Assembly: GCF_027595985.1 (NCBI RefSeq) | Contig: NC_073305.1 | Location: 82,144,474 to 82,208,473 of the forward strand | Direction: 5' to 3' | Length of the DNA stretch: 64,000 nt | From: Sorex araneus | Taxonomy: Eukaryota > Chordata > Mammalia > Eulipotyphla > Soricidae | Part shown: positions 10,606 through 20,790 of the stretch, in pieces | Position numbering within the stretch: position 1 is the first letter of the stretch | Layout of the letters: the number at the start of each line of letters is the position of its first letter | Program-made: the position numbers and the translations under genes | Notes under the pieces: generated by a model | Databases searched by the model: none | Seen by the model: only the letters and a program-made list of their open reading frames with translations | What the model was told of the DNA's origin: nothing

Positions 10606-11022
10606 GTTGTTTGTGGTGATATGAAAGAGGGCCCTTGATGATGAGTGTCCCTGTTTCCTTTTGTTGCGAAAAAGGATTGTGGATAGGCTCAGTTAATAGT
10701 GGTTGGCTTTTTACTTGCCGGTTGTAGAACCTGGTCTCCTACTGAGATGTTTCCTTCAGTTCTTATGTGAAGTCTTGTGTTTTATTGTCCTACTGCTTGC
10801 GAATAGCTAGGATGTTAGTCTTGGATAGGATGTGGAGGAAACTACTTGCCGCCGCGTGAGCTTTGGCCGCTGGCAATGAGGCCACGCCCACTTTTCTTAG
10901 GCCACGCCCCCTGGTGATTAGGCCACGCCCCTTTCCCACAACCCGACAACGGTCAACGTGCTGGGGGTGGCGTGCCGGCCACTCGGCCGGCAGTCCGGAG
11001 GGGAGGGAAGCCCGGGGTGCTC
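10606..11022 (-). promoter_or_regulatory. L1 5' UTR / internal promoter
   Basis: About 417 bp, with GC-rich sequence in its first 160 bp. AGGCCACGCCC occurs three times on the plus strand, at 10879-10889, 10899-10909 and 10920-10930, at 20-21 bp spacing. On the sense strand these read GGGCGTGGCCT, a GC/CACCC-box type site for SP/KLF factors. An internal promoter here is expected for L1; factor binding is inferred. Confidence 0.75.
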
Positions 11023-11036
11023 GGGATTCTTTTCTT
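11023..11036. repeat. Right target-site duplication of L1
   Basis: GGGATTCTTTTCTT, a perfect match to 5314-5327. It defines the 5' end of the L1 at 11022 and so supports a full-length insertion. Confidence 0.9.
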
Positions 11037-11256
11037 CTGGAATCAGGAGAAACAATAAGTATTCCAGTTCATCAAAATTTCTATCTGGTCTTCCTTCATG
11101 TAGGCATCTCACTTTCTTGTCACCATTCTGTATGCTGTGGGTCAAATAATCCTCAAACCAATCTGTGTTGGCGTATCCCTACTTTGTCTTCTGAAGTTTC
11201 CAGAGTTTACTGTGGGAGATACTGTTGATTAGTAAAACAAAAGTTAAAAAACCTGC

Positions 11257-12056
11257 ACAAGAGTGGGAGCTATAGCATAGCAGATAGGGTGCTGCCTTGC
11301 ACGAGGCCAGTTGGGTTCAACCCCTGGCACCACATATGGTACCCTGACCCCTGCCAAAAGAGTGATCCTACATCTACACAATGGAATACTATGCAGCTGT
11401 TAGAAGAGATGAAATCATGAAATTCGCATATAAGTGGATGGACATGGAGAGTACCATGCTATGTGAAATTAGTCAGAAGGAGAAGGACAGACATAGAATA
11501 GACTGCACTCATTTGTGGAATATAAAGTAGCATAATATGAGACTAACAATTATGAACATTAGAGATAAGGGCCAGAAGGATCATTCCATGATTTAGAAGC
11601 CGGCCCCACGTGCTGAGGGAAAAGGCAGTTGGGACGGAGAAGGAACCACTAAGTAAGTGATGGGTGGAGGCATCACCCAGGTTGGGAGATGTGTGCTGAA
11701 AAGAGATCAAGAACCAAACACCATGACCTCTTAGTATCTGCATTGCAAATCATAATGCCCTAAATTAGAAAAAGTAAGAAGGACTGTACCTGCCACAGAG
11801 GCAGAGAGTTGGGTGGGGTGGGAGTGGCGGGTAGGACACGGGGAACAATGGTGGTAGAAAATGTGCACTGGTGGAGGGATGGGTGCTTGAGAGTTGTTTG
11901 ACTGAAACATAATTATGCAAGTTTGTAACTGTATCTCATGGCGATCCAATATAACTTCTTAAAAATCAAAACAAAAGAGTGATCCCTGAGCACAGAGCTA
12001 GGAGTAACCCTTGAGTACTGCTGGGTATGGCCCCCTCACTCAAAAAAAAAAAAAAA
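11257..12056 (+). mobile_element. SINE type I split by an L1
   Basis: The first half (11257-11368: GGGAGCTATAGCATAGCAG to AGAGTGATCC) and second half (from 11973: GAGTGATCCCTGAGCACAG to the A-tail) are one old SINE. The L1 at 11369-11972 inserted into it. Confidence 0.88.
11369..11972 (+). mobile_element. 5'-truncated L1 3' end, with TSD
   Basis: It starts within the ORF2 C-terminus (ACAATGGAATACTATGCAGC) and ends in the shrew L1 3' UTR. The 13-bp TSD AAAAGAGTGATCC lies at 11356-11368 and 11973-11985, giving an insert of 604 bp. Being inside a SINE, it is younger than that SINE. Confidence 0.92.
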
Positions 12057-12106
12057 GAAAATGAAAAAGAAAAACCTGTACAATTATGTGCTAGGAAAAC
12101 CTAAGA

Positions 12107-12300
12107 TGGGGTTGGAGTGATAGCACAGGAGGTAGGGTGTTTGCTTTGCACGCAGCTGGCCCGGGTTCGATTCCCAGCATCGCATATGGTCCCCTGAGCA
12201 TCACCAGGAGCAATTCCTGAGTGCATGAGCCAGGAGTAACCCCTGTGCATCGCCAGGTGTGACACAAAAATCAAAATAATAAAAAGAAAAGAAAAAAAGA
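12107..12300 (+). mobile_element. SINE type I, with TSD
   Basis: GGGGTTGGAGTGATAGCACAG to an A-rich tail with AAAAGAAAAG. TSD AAAACCTAAGA lies at 12096-12106 and 12301-12311. Confidence 0.93.
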
Positions 12301-12311
12301 AAAACCTAAGA

Positions 12312-12664
12312 AAGTTTGTTTGCTTTTAAGTGAAACTAGAATAATCAAAATATTACTGGTTATTTTTATCTCAAGATTAGTTACTGTTGTTTTTGTTTTC
12401 ATTGTTTATTTTTTCAGGCTTAAATTATTTTTGTTGTTTTTTTAAATTATATAAAACTGTTTGCAGTTTAATTTGCTTACTTTCTTAAAGGATAATTGGC
12501 ATTGTATCTCAATGTTGTAATTCCTCATTATAGTCAGGAACTTGAAATGGGAAACTAATCATTTTGTTAGTGTGCCCACACTTTTCTAGGAATTGATGCC
12601 TAACAATTGGAATGAATATTTTAGAAAATGCACCAGAATTTCAGGGTTTATGTTTATTATGTTT
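12312..12664. other. AT-rich unique stretch
   Basis: No gene or repeat recognised. Confidence 0.4.
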
Positions 12665-12830
12665 ATGTGGGGCCACCACACCCTGCCATGTTCGCTGCTT
12701 ACTGCTTACTGCTGGCTCTGCACTCAGGGATCACTCCAGGCAGGCCCCAGGGACCATATGTGGTTCTGGGGATAGAACCCAGGTCAGTTGCTTGCAAGCA
12801 AGCGTCTTTCCTGTGACCCTGGAATTTCAG
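12665..12830 (-). mobile_element. SINE type I
   Basis: GGGGCCACCACACCCTGCCA, CACTCAGGGATCACTCC and GGACCATATGTGGTTCTGGG. A short local duplication (CTGCTTACTGCTTACTGCT) interrupts the body. Confidence 0.8.
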
Positions 12831-12914
12831 TAATGTTTAAAAGCAAACTATTTATTTAATAATTAGTGTGCCATTTGTGTGGGGTGAAGCTTCCCCACAC
12901 AAAATGTGTTCTAT

Positions 12915-13239
12915 TGAGAGTTTCATGCTGAGTGAAATGAGTTAAAGGGAGAAGAACAGACATAGAATGATTGCACTCATTTTCAGGACATGAAAAAACA
13001 TAGTATGAGACTAATATCCAAAGACAGTAGAAAAAAGGACGAGGAGGATTGGTCCATGGTTGGCAGCTTGCCACAAGTGGGGGCAAGGAGGGGGGGCTGT
13101 TAGGACAGAGAAGGCACCACTATTACAATGATAGTTGGAAATGACCACTCTGGACAAGAACTGAATGCTGGAAGAAGGTAAAGGGTATATGCATGATACC
13201 CTTTGAGTAACTATATTGCAAACTTGCAAACCACAACAC

Positions 13240-13322
<83 letters not shown>

Positions 13323-13495
13323 GTCTGCCATAGAGGCAGGCTGGTGGTGGGGTGGCAGGTGGGAAACTGGAGACACTGATGGTGGGAAATGTGCAAAGGT
13401 AAAGGGATGGATGTTTGGAACATTGTATGTCTGAAACCCAATCACAAACCACGCTGTAGCTGTATCTCACAGTGACTCAGTAAAAAAAAAAAGGG
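12915..13495 (+). mobile_element. 5'-truncated L1 3' end
   Basis: GAGAGTTTCATGCTGAGTGA (ORF2 C-terminus) through the 3' UTR to a poly-A tail at 13481-13492. A (GA)n tract has expanded inside it. Confidence 0.88.
13241..13320 (+). repeat. (GA)n microsatellite
   Basis: About 80 bp of GA dinucleotides with one A interruption near 13284, inside the L1 3' UTR. It creates spurious Arg-Glu and Ser-Leu reading frames. Confidence 0.95.
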
Positions 13496-13611
13496 GGGGG
13501 GATGCAAAGATGAGTCTATCACTAAGCTTACATCCTCAGCCCAAAGAATTTTTCATTTCTTCCCACCCGCCCCAACAGGACTACATAACATTATCATCAA
13601 AGAAATTTTTA

Positions 13612-13858
13612 ATGATGTGATAGCACAGCGGATAGGGTGGTTGCCTTGCACGTGGCCGACCCGGGTTCAATTCCTCCGTCCCCTCAGAGAGCTTGACAAA
13701 CTACTGACAATATCCTGCCCCCATGGCAGAGCCTGGCAAGCTACCCGTGTCATATTCTATATGCCAAAAACAGTAACAAGTCTCACAATGGAGACATTCC
13801 TGGTGCCCGCTTGAGCAAATCGATGAATGACTGGATGACAGTGCTACAGTGCTACCAC
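13612..13858 (+). mobile_element. SINE type II
   Basis: TGATGTGATAGCACAGCGGA head, CTCCGTCCCCTCAGAGAGC body and LINE-derived TTCCTGGTGCCCGCTTGAGC. It ends in GTGCTACAGTGCTACC, a variant of the tail repeat. Confidence 0.9.
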
Positions 13859-13907
13859 TTAAATTGGAAAACCAAGTCATAAACAAAACATTAAAACCAA
13901 AATTCCA

Positions 13908-14094
13908 GGGTCTGGAGCACAGTGAGCAGGGCCTTTGCCTGCACGCGGCCAACCTGGGTTTGATTCCCAGCATCCCATATGGTCCCCTGAGCACTGCCAG
14001 GCATAATTCCTGAGTGCATGAGCCAGGAGTAACTCCTGTGCAATGCTGGGTGTGACCCCAAAAGCAAAATCAAACAAAACCAAAAAAAAAACAT
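13908..14094 (+). mobile_element. SINE type I, with TSD
   Basis: GGTCTGGAGCACAGTGAGCA to a CAAA-rich tail. TSD CAAAATTCCA lies at 13898-13907 and 14095-14104. Confidence 0.9.
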
Positions 14095-14145
14095 CAAAAT
14101 TCCAACACAACATCTACCCTGAACCTAAAAATTACTGAAGGCAAT

Positions 14146-14333
14146 TTTTTGGGCTTTTTTGTGGGGGTCACACACAGTGATGATCAGTGTTTACTACTGG
14201 CTCTGCACTCAGGAATTACTCCTGGCGGTGCTTGGGGGGTGAGGTTGGGGGAACAATATGGGATGCCAGGGATCTAACCTGGGTCAGCCACATCAAGGCA
14301 AACATCCAACCTGCTCTACTTCTTCTCCCATCC
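14146..14333 (-). mobile_element. SINE type I
   Basis: GGGGGTCACACACAGTGATG, CACTCAGGAATTACTCCTGG and an inverted head ending ACTTCTTCTCCC. Confidence 0.85.
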
Positions 14334-15436
14334 CTTGAAGGTTCTTTTTATGTTATGCAAACTGTCTTTGCAATGTCTTCTCAATATAAAATCCCAAATA
14401 CCCAGAACCCTGACTGGGAAACTTGAAAAGAGTAGGTTGATTTTATATTTCAACATGTTTCATCTTCTCTGTCCTCATATCAGAAACAAAAGAATTTGTT
14501 TTAAAAGATGCTGACAACTTGATCAAAGACAAAAAGGGAACTTTATTTTGATCTCATTCAACAGGTTTCTCTGTCCCTGACTTAATTTTCTTTCCCTATT
14601 TTGTGTGTCAAACATCTTCACATAAATCATGCACAGATATTTAAAGACAAGGATGATTTTTAAACAATGTGTCTTGCTTTTCACATGTAGTTAGCTGGGA
14701 CCAATGAGTGTGCCATTCAGCAGTTGATCTGTCATGTTTTCTTTCCCTCATACTTAGTGTTCACATAACAACGAGGCAAACTTATTCAGGAAGCCACATT
14801 TATTAATCACAAATATGAAGGGAGAAAACTACCTGAACTTTGCTGTACTAAGAATGATAGTCATTGGATCACTTCCGTATTTAATTACAAGATAAACCAC
14901 GCTCAGTTTCAGGCTCTCAAGACTTTGACAGGGTGCCATGTCTGCATATTTCTATTTGTTTTGCAAGTCAAAGGTCAAAGGTTTCCTGTTCACCACTCTC
15001 TGTTCCAATCACTGAGAGCTAAGAAGTTCAAGATTAGAACAGTGTCAAACGGCAACTTGGCACCCAAATAGAGACCATTAAAATCCTTCAAAGTGCACAT
15101 AAACTTTCCCATAGATCCTACAAAATTGTCCTCCAAGTGCAATTTCCATTCAGGTTTATTTAAAAGACAAAACCAAACAAAAGTTCTTCATCTTGGCTTC
15201 CCTGCAGGCTGCAGATCAGGGGGTGTGGTGACTGTCAGATGCAGTCTTCTGACTCACAGACCCATGACACTTCCTCCTGGTGCACAGACAGGTGGATACA
15301 AACGGGCTCTGTTCCCCGGCTAGAGCTTCCCACTCCTCGGAGGAAAATGACTATTTGCATTTTCTCCACCAAGGCTTGTTGATTTGGGGTTATTTTGAAA
15401 GAGAAAAGAGGGCAAACATTAAGATCAAATAATTTG
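14334..15436. other. About 1.1 kb of repeat-free sequence
   Basis: One of the longest repeat-free stretches upstream of the CpG island, with no supported gene. It contains three nuclear-receptor-like half-sites at 14965-14984 (see findings). It could be a conserved element; that needs an alignment. Confidence 0.4.
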
Positions 15437-15515
15437 TGTAGAGCTGGGAGTAACCTCGGAGCATAGCCAGGTGTGACTCAAAAAAAACCAACCAAACAAA
15501 TAATAATAAATTAAT
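15437..15515 (+). repeat. SINE type I 3' fragment
   Basis: GGGAGTAACCTCGGAGCATA, CCAGGTGTGACTC and an A-rich tail. The head is absent. Confidence 0.6.
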
Positions 15516-15683
15516 TAATTTTTTTAAAAAGTTATGTGATATCAACTGCCAAGTGAATGAGATGCCTTTACCTGAGGTTTAGATCTGAGTTCTCACCCTC
15601 CCTGTAAGGATAGGTTCTGGAAATCCATCTCTAGAGGTTCTGCATCATTGATCCAACAATCCATTTTTAGTGGAATGTAGAAG

Positions 15684-15864
15684 TGATTTTATTTTTTTTT
15701 GTGGGGGGGTCACACCCAGCGATGCACAGGGGTTACTCCTGGCTCTGCACTCAGGAATTACTCCTGGTGGTGCTCAGAGGACCATATGAGATGCTGGGAA
15801 TCGAACCGGGGTTAGCTGCATGCAAGGCAAACGCCCTAGCCACTGTGCTATCGCTCTAGCCCCT
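15684..15864 (-). mobile_element. SINE type I, well preserved
   Basis: T-tail, GGTCACACCCAGCGATGCAC, CCATATGAGATGCTGGGAATC and an intact inverted head (GTGCTATCGCTCTAGCCCC). Confidence 0.92.
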
Positions 15865-15893
15865 TACTTTTTGTTTTGTAACTTTATATACTG

Positions 15894-15906
15894 TTTGTGT
15901 ATGTGT

Positions 15907-15938
<32 letters not shown>
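15894..15938 (+). repeat. (TG)n microsatellite
   Basis: Tract of TG with ATG interruptions, pure near 15914-15938. Confidence 0.9.
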
Positions 15939-15939
15939 A

Positions 15940-16045
15940 TTTGGGGACTACATCATATAGTAATTGGGATCACTCCAGGGGCTATGTGATATTGAGGATG
16001 GAACCAGGGCCTCCTGCATGCAAAGCATGTGCTCAGCCCATTTAA

Positions 16046-16048
<3 letters not shown>
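15940..16048 (-). repeat. SINE type I fragment, old
   Basis: GGGATCACTCCAGGGGCTAT and GGCCTCCTGCATGCAAAGCA survive. Confidence 0.5.

Positions 16049-16092
<44 letters not shown>
16049..16092 (+). repeat. (TC)n microsatellite
   Basis: About 43 bp of uninterrupted TC. Confidence 0.95.
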
Positions 16093-16095
<3 letters not shown>

Positions 16096-16119
16096 CCCGC
16101 CCCCCATTGTTTAATTTTC

Positions 16120-16305
16120 CCCCCATATGCATTGCTTTATTTAGGTTTTGTCTAGTCCTGGAGGTGCACAGGGATTGTTTCTGGTCTTGCACTCAGGGGT
16201 CATTCATGGCAAGGCTCAAGGGCCCATATGTGGTGTTGGGGAACAATCCAGCTCAGTCGCATGCAAGGCAAACACCACCTATTGCACTATAAAGCTCAGG
16301 CTCCA
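16120..16305 (-). mobile_element. SINE type I, diverged
   Basis: GGAGGTGCACAGGGATTG, GGGCCCATATGTGGTGTTGG and CATGCAAGGCAAACACC. Confidence 0.7.
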
Positions 16306-16349
16306 TAGTGTCATTAATTTTCAAAATTAATTTTAAAATAATTTGTCTG

Positions 16350-16545
16350 AAGGACCAGACAGATACTACAGAGGTTAAGGCACGTGCCTTACAGCCCATT
16401 GACCCCATTTCAAATCCCTGACACCACAGATGGTCCATCACAGACACCACTGAGCACTGCCAGGGGCCACCCCTGAGCACAGATCCAGAAAGAGCCCCTA
16501 AGCACCACCAAGTGCCGAGTGAGGCTCAAAAACAAAAAAGAAAAA
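16350..16545 (+). mobile_element. SINE type I, diverged
   Basis: GGACCAGACAGATACTACAG head, CAAATCCCTGACACCACAG and an A-rich tail. Confidence 0.7.
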
Positions 16546-16631
16546 AGAAGGTTGGTCTTCATGTAGTGTTTCCTATACATAGCTGCTTGCTTGTGAGGAT
16601 CATTTTTCTAGGTACCCAAAATATCCACCTA

Positions 16632-16742
16632 GGAGGGAAGTGGACACTGGTGAAGGGATTGGCACTGGAACATTGTATACCTGAAATTCAATTGTGAATA
16701 CTTCATAATTCATGGTGATTCAATAAATTTTAAGAACAACAA
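16632..16742 (+). mobile_element. Very short L1 3' end
   Basis: GTGGACACTGGTGAAGGGAT to ATTCATGGTGATTCAATAAA matches the last ~110 bp of the other L1 3' UTRs here. Confidence 0.75.
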
Positions 16743-17179
16743 CCAAAAATAGTCCATTTAATATCAAACAGACATTTAGTTATCTTTTTCAATAATAGGA
16801 CTGATATTCTAAACCCCCTGATTAAAAAATAATTTAAAAGTCTGGCTTTACTGTGGTACAAATTTAAGCAAGTCCTAAGCCTTTTCAAGCCTTGGGTTCA
16901 TCAACCATGATGTCTTCAATACAATACTTATTTCTTGAGGTTAAGTGAAAACTAGATGATGTGATCTAAGTAAGCCATTTTTATATCCCCTGTGTTCAGT
17001 GATGGTTTGAAATTATTATCCACTCTAACTCTCATTCCCATCCTGAAATAGGGAATAATCTATGGTACATTGAATTCCTTTCTTTATGCCATCTGTTCAT
17101 GTAAACACGAGGTTCTTTTATTCTACAAATGTAGAAATATTAATATAGTTCCTGAGCAGAATAATACACTTTATTTTTG
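16743..17179. other. AT-rich unique stretch
   Basis: Nothing recognised. Confidence 0.4.
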
Positions 17180-17336
17180 TGTTGTTTATATTTTAGGGAC
17201 ATACCAGGCAGTGCTCAGGGGCTACTCCTGGCTCAGTGTTTGGGGATTGTACCTGGAGGTTCTTGAGTTGATGCTGGGGGTTGAATGCAGGCCTCCAGCA
17301 AGCACACTTAGCCCTTGAGTTATCTCTCAGTTCCCA
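17180..17336 (-). mobile_element. SINE type I, old
   Basis: ACATACCAGGCAGTGCTCAG, GGGGCTACTCCTGGCTCAGT and a decayed inverted head ending TTATCTCTCAGTTCCC. Confidence 0.65.
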
Positions 17337-17475
17337 GAATATTTCATTCTGTTCTTGTTTTGACTACTCCTGGCAGTGTGAGGGGCCAGGGGACATGCAT
17401 TGCTGGAATAAAACCTGGGTGTTCTGCATTCGAGTCACATACTTTTAGCTTGTTAAGCTGTTTCTTTGGCCCCAA
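17337..17475 (-). mobile_element. SINE type I fragment, old
   Basis: Tandem with the previous copy: GACTACTCCTGGCAGTGTGA, AAACCTGGGTGTTCTGCATT and CTTTGGCCCC. Confidence 0.5.
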
Positions 17476-17916
17476 AACATCCCACTTTGACCAAAAGGCA
17501 AATAAGGAGTTTTAATACAGGTTTCTTTGTCGGCAGTGAACGTTCTCTGATTCTTTTATTTTGTTTTTACTCATCACCTACCATTTGAATACCCATCTTT
17601 CTACTTTGGCCTTTATTTATATATAACCACAACTTTCATGGTTTCACAAATCTCAAATAACTTTTCTGTGAGTGCTAATTTTAGACAGGACACAAATGAA
17701 TTTGAGGTAAGCATGAGTGATGTTACTGACGGGAGTTTTTCATTCCTGCTGGCTACATAGACAATCTAGAGGCTGAAATGAAACAACAAAAAAACAGTTT
17801 ATACCATCATCATATGAGGCTTGTGCTTAGGGTTCAATAGTTTTATGATATGCTTTACCTCATTGAACAAGGTTATTACAATTCTTTAGCATTTTCCTGT
17901 CAGTGCTAGAGAGTCT
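17476..17916. other. Unique stretch
   Basis: Nothing recognised. Confidence 0.4.
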
Positions 17917-18085
17917 TAGCGTGTCTTGTTCGTGGACCAGAAACATTAGCACTGCCTGCAAACTTGTTAGAAATCTAAATTGTCAGTTTCTTCCTCCCCA
18001 ACTGATAAATCTGAATTTGAATACCATCATCATGTGGTTTGAGTACACAGTACAGTTTGAGAATCTTTGACCTATGCAACATATA
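17917..18085 (+). repeat. MER5A-like DNA transposon relic (hAT-Charlie)
   Basis: GTGGACCAGAAACATTAGCA, ACTTGTTAGAAATCTAAATT, ACTGATAAATCTGAATTTG and CAGTTTGAGAATCTTTGACC follow the MER5 consensus order as I recall it. This ancient non-autonomous element is shared across placental mammals. Confidence 0.75.
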
Positions 18086-18618
18086 AGTATTTAACATGCC
18101 AGTTGACTATAGGATTACAGGATGTCTTTTAGTTTGTGATTAAAAGACCACAGCATTCAGACACTGTCTTTTTTATATGTATATAAAGACACTCATATAT
18201 AGATATAATTTTAAAGTACCTATATATTGTTAATAATAGTAATATATATTGCAATCCAGGGCCTCACACATTCAAGGTATGCACTAGATTTACAGGAAAA
18301 TAAGCAACAATTAAGTTTTTACTTCATCATACTTATTTCAAGATATTTTGAAGTCTTTATTCCTCTTTGAGCATCTTAATCATGTGCAAAAGCTATAAAA
18401 TGTTCCCCAGATAGACAAGATATCAAGTTTTTAAAGGAAGTGAAGGGATCAACTTTGCTCCTACTTCTTAAAAGATGACAAAGAGAGTAGTTAATGGGAT
18501 GCTCTTTGTCATTCTGTTTATCACTCATCTGAGACCTACAGGCAACTGTGAAATTTTTGCTCAATATATAAAGCTTCTTATCATTTTATTAAGATATTAT
18601 TATATTTGTACCTATGAT
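18086..18618. other. AT-rich unique stretch
   Basis: No gene. A short SINE-like scrap (GGCCTCACACATTCAAGG) sits near 18260. Confidence 0.4.
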
Positions 18619-18872
18619 AGGGCTGGAGCGATAGCACAGTGGTATGGTGTTTGCCTTGCACGCAGCTGACCTGGGTTCGATTCCTCCGCCCCTCTCGCAG
18701 AGCCTGGCAAGCTACCGAGAGTATCTCCCCCACACGGCAGAGCCTGACAAGGTCCCCGTGGCGTATTCAATATGCCAAAAACAGTAACAAGTCTCACAAT
18801 GACGACGTTACTGGTGCCCACTCAAAGCAAATCAATGAGCAACAGGATGACAGTGATAGTGACAGTACCTAT
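18619..18872 (+). mobile_element. SINE type II
   Basis: Full-length head (GGGCTGGAGCGATAGCACAG), type II body and LINE-derived end, tail GTGATAGTGACAGTACC. It faces an inverted copy 25 bp away. Confidence 0.92.
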
Positions 18873-18897
18873 GATGGACTGCTACTTAATAACTCAT

Positions 18898-19147
18898 CAC
18901 TGTATCACTGTATCACTGTCATCCCATTGTTCATTGATTTGCTCTAGCGGGCACCAGTAATGTCTCCATTGTGAGACTTGTTACTGTTTTTGGCATATCG
19001 AATATGCCACAGGTAGCTTGCCCGGCTCTGCCATGCGGGTGAGATACTCCTGGTAGCTTACCCGGCTCTCCAAGAGGGATGGAAGAATTGAACCCCGAGT
19101 CGGCCACTTGCAGGCAAACGCCCTACCTACTGTGCTATCACTTTGAC
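18898..19147 (-). mobile_element. SINE type II, inverted partner
   Basis: It begins with inverted tail repeats (CACTGTATCACTGTATCACT) and runs to GTGCTATCACTTTGAC. With 18619-18872 it forms an inverted repeat with roughly 250-bp arms. Confidence 0.92.
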
Positions 19148-19204
19148 AGTGCTACACCATTAAATACCATGACAAAATTTCTCAAATTTGTGTCTTTCAT
19201 ATTT

Positions 19205-19365
19205 CTTTCCTTTTTTTTTTTTTCGGTGTGGGGCAGGGCAGACTCAGTCTGTTCATGTGATCTCTGGCTGTACTCAAGGAACCTTGGATATGGTGCCAAG
19301 GATTGAACTGTGGTCTGCTTCATGCAAAGCAGGTGCCTTACCTGCTGTAGTACTTTTCCAACCTC
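19205..19365 (-). mobile_element. SINE type I, diverged
   Basis: T-run tail, GATCTCTGGCTGTACTCAAG and CATGCAAAGCAGGTGCCTTA. Confidence 0.65.
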
Positions 19366-19392
19366 ATTTTTATTTCTTAAAGAGTCTACAGG

Positions 19393-19565
19393 GGGAGCTG
19401 GAGTGATAGCTCAGTGGGTAGGGTGTTTGCCTTGTGCACAGCCGACCAGGGTTCGATTCCCAGCAGCCTATGTGGTCCCCCAAGTACCGCCAGGACTAAT
19501 TACTGAGTGCATGAGCCAGGAGTAACCCCTTAGCATTGCCAGGTGTGACCTAAAAGGAAAAAAAA
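19393..19565 (+). mobile_element. SINE type I, with TSD
   Basis: GGGAGCTGGAGTGATAGCTC to GACCTAAAAGGAAAAA. TSD AGTCTACAGG lies at 19383-19392 and 19566-19575. Confidence 0.92.
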
Positions 19566-19575
19566 AGTCTACAGG

Positions 19576-20189
19576 ATTCAGACAGATTAGTTCATTATCC
19601 TTGTTCTGTTTGATTGACACCGGCTACCCTGACTGAAATTTTGTATTATATCACAAAATATATATATGTATATACATATTAAATTCTCAAGAGTTTAGGT
19701 TATCCTGTATTACAGTGAAAAGTAGTTAAGTGAAATTTGCTAGGGTATTTCTGATCCTTTTTTAGCTACTCCTACTTCTCAGATGCCCAGAGCTATCTCC
19801 ATTTTACTCCCTCTGAAAATATGCTGTCAAAAAATTTGCTGATAAATTCACACTCCCACAAGGCTGACAAATTTTGTGGTATTAAATCATTGAATAATGC
19901 TCATTGAATAAGAGAAACAAATCTCAGACACTTTGGGCAGCCAAAGTATTGAGAGTAAATTAAGTTGCATTTTAATAGGCTGGGAAAACGATGCTACATT
20001 TCGAATTGCAAGTCTGATTCACCTACTCGTAAGTCCAGTCTAACTGCAAACGTTTCCAATATTTCTTAAGGTGACTAAGCATATCAACAGTGTCGATGTC
20101 AGCATGGAAGAAGATACTGGAAAACTGTACTCTCTTTGTCTTCAACTCTCCCGGAAACTTTATGTGGTGGTTTGTTTTGTTTTGTTTTG
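19576..20189. other. Unique stretch
   Basis: A TATATATGTATATACAT patch near 19660. No gene. Confidence 0.4.
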
Positions 20190-20268
20190 TTTTGCAGTGC
20201 TAAGGCTTGAACGCAGGGCCTGACACATGCAAGCCAGGTACTTTGCTGCTGAGTTCCACCCCTCTCCT
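20190..20268 (-). repeat. Old tRNA-SINE fragment
   Basis: GTGCTAAGGCTTGAACGCAG and CACATGCAAGCCAGGTAC, after a (TTTTG)n tail-like tract. Confidence 0.45.
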
Positions 20269-20363
20269 GGAAACTTTTACATTAATGAAGAATTATTTCT
20301 CAGATTTCTAGGTGAAGTGAAACTAATTGACAATAGTAGGCTAGCTGACAATAAATTATAATC

Positions 20364-20790
20364 TAGGGGCTGGAGAGATAGCATAGAGATAAAACACAGG
20401 GTTTAAGGCACTTGCAAGGACTGGAACGATAGCACAGCAGGTAGGGCATTTGCTTTGCACGAGGCTGACCCGGGTTCGATTCCTCCGTCCCTCTCAGAAA
20501 GCCCCGAAAGTTACCAAGAGTATCTCGTCCGCACGGCAGAGCCTGGCAAGCTACCCATGGAGTATTTGATATGCCAAAAACAGTAACAACAAAGTCTCAC
20601 AATGGAAACGTGCCTAGTACCCGTTTGAGCAAATCGATGAACAATGGGATGACAGTGCGACAGTGCTACAGTGCCCTTCATACTGGCCAATCACAGTTGG
20701 CCCCACACTGCATATGGTCCCCCAGCAACACCAAGAGTGACATCTGAGCATAGAGCCGTGAGTATAGCCAGGTGTTCCCCAAAACCTATA
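20364..20790 (+). mobile_element. SINE type I split by a type II SINE
   Basis: Head half at 20364-20417 (GGGGCTGGAGAGATAGCATA). The remainder resumes near 20673 (CATATGGTCCCCCAGCAACA to CCAGGTGTTCCCCAAAACC). Confidence 0.75.
20418..20672 (+). mobile_element. SINE type II nested in type I
   Basis: GGACTGGAACGATAGCACAG to GACAGTGCGACAGTGCTACA. The LINE-derived end is mutated (GGAAACGTGCCTAGTACCCG). Confidence 0.88.

Larger units (their letters stand above)
5328..11022 (-). mobile_element. Near-complete LINE-1 (about 5.7 kb)
   Basis: Order on the minus strand: 5' UTR (11022 to 10606), ORF1 (10605-9676), a 43-bp gap, ORF2 (about 9632-5816), 3' UTR, AATAAA (5345-5340) and poly-A tail. Identical 14-bp TSDs flank it, and no SINE has inserted into it although the neighbourhood is SINE-dense. 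Both points suggest a fairly recent insertion. Visible lesions are one in-frame stop in ORF1, an ACG where the ORF2 start is expected, and one frameshift in ORF2. As it stands it should not be autonomous. The shrew assignment rests on the surrounding SINEs. Confidence 0.95.

Noticed and set aside
13011..13470. Ser-Leu or Arg-Glu repeat proteins around 13.0-13.5 kb
   Set aside because: Direct translation of a (GA)n microsatellite inside an L1 3' UTR.
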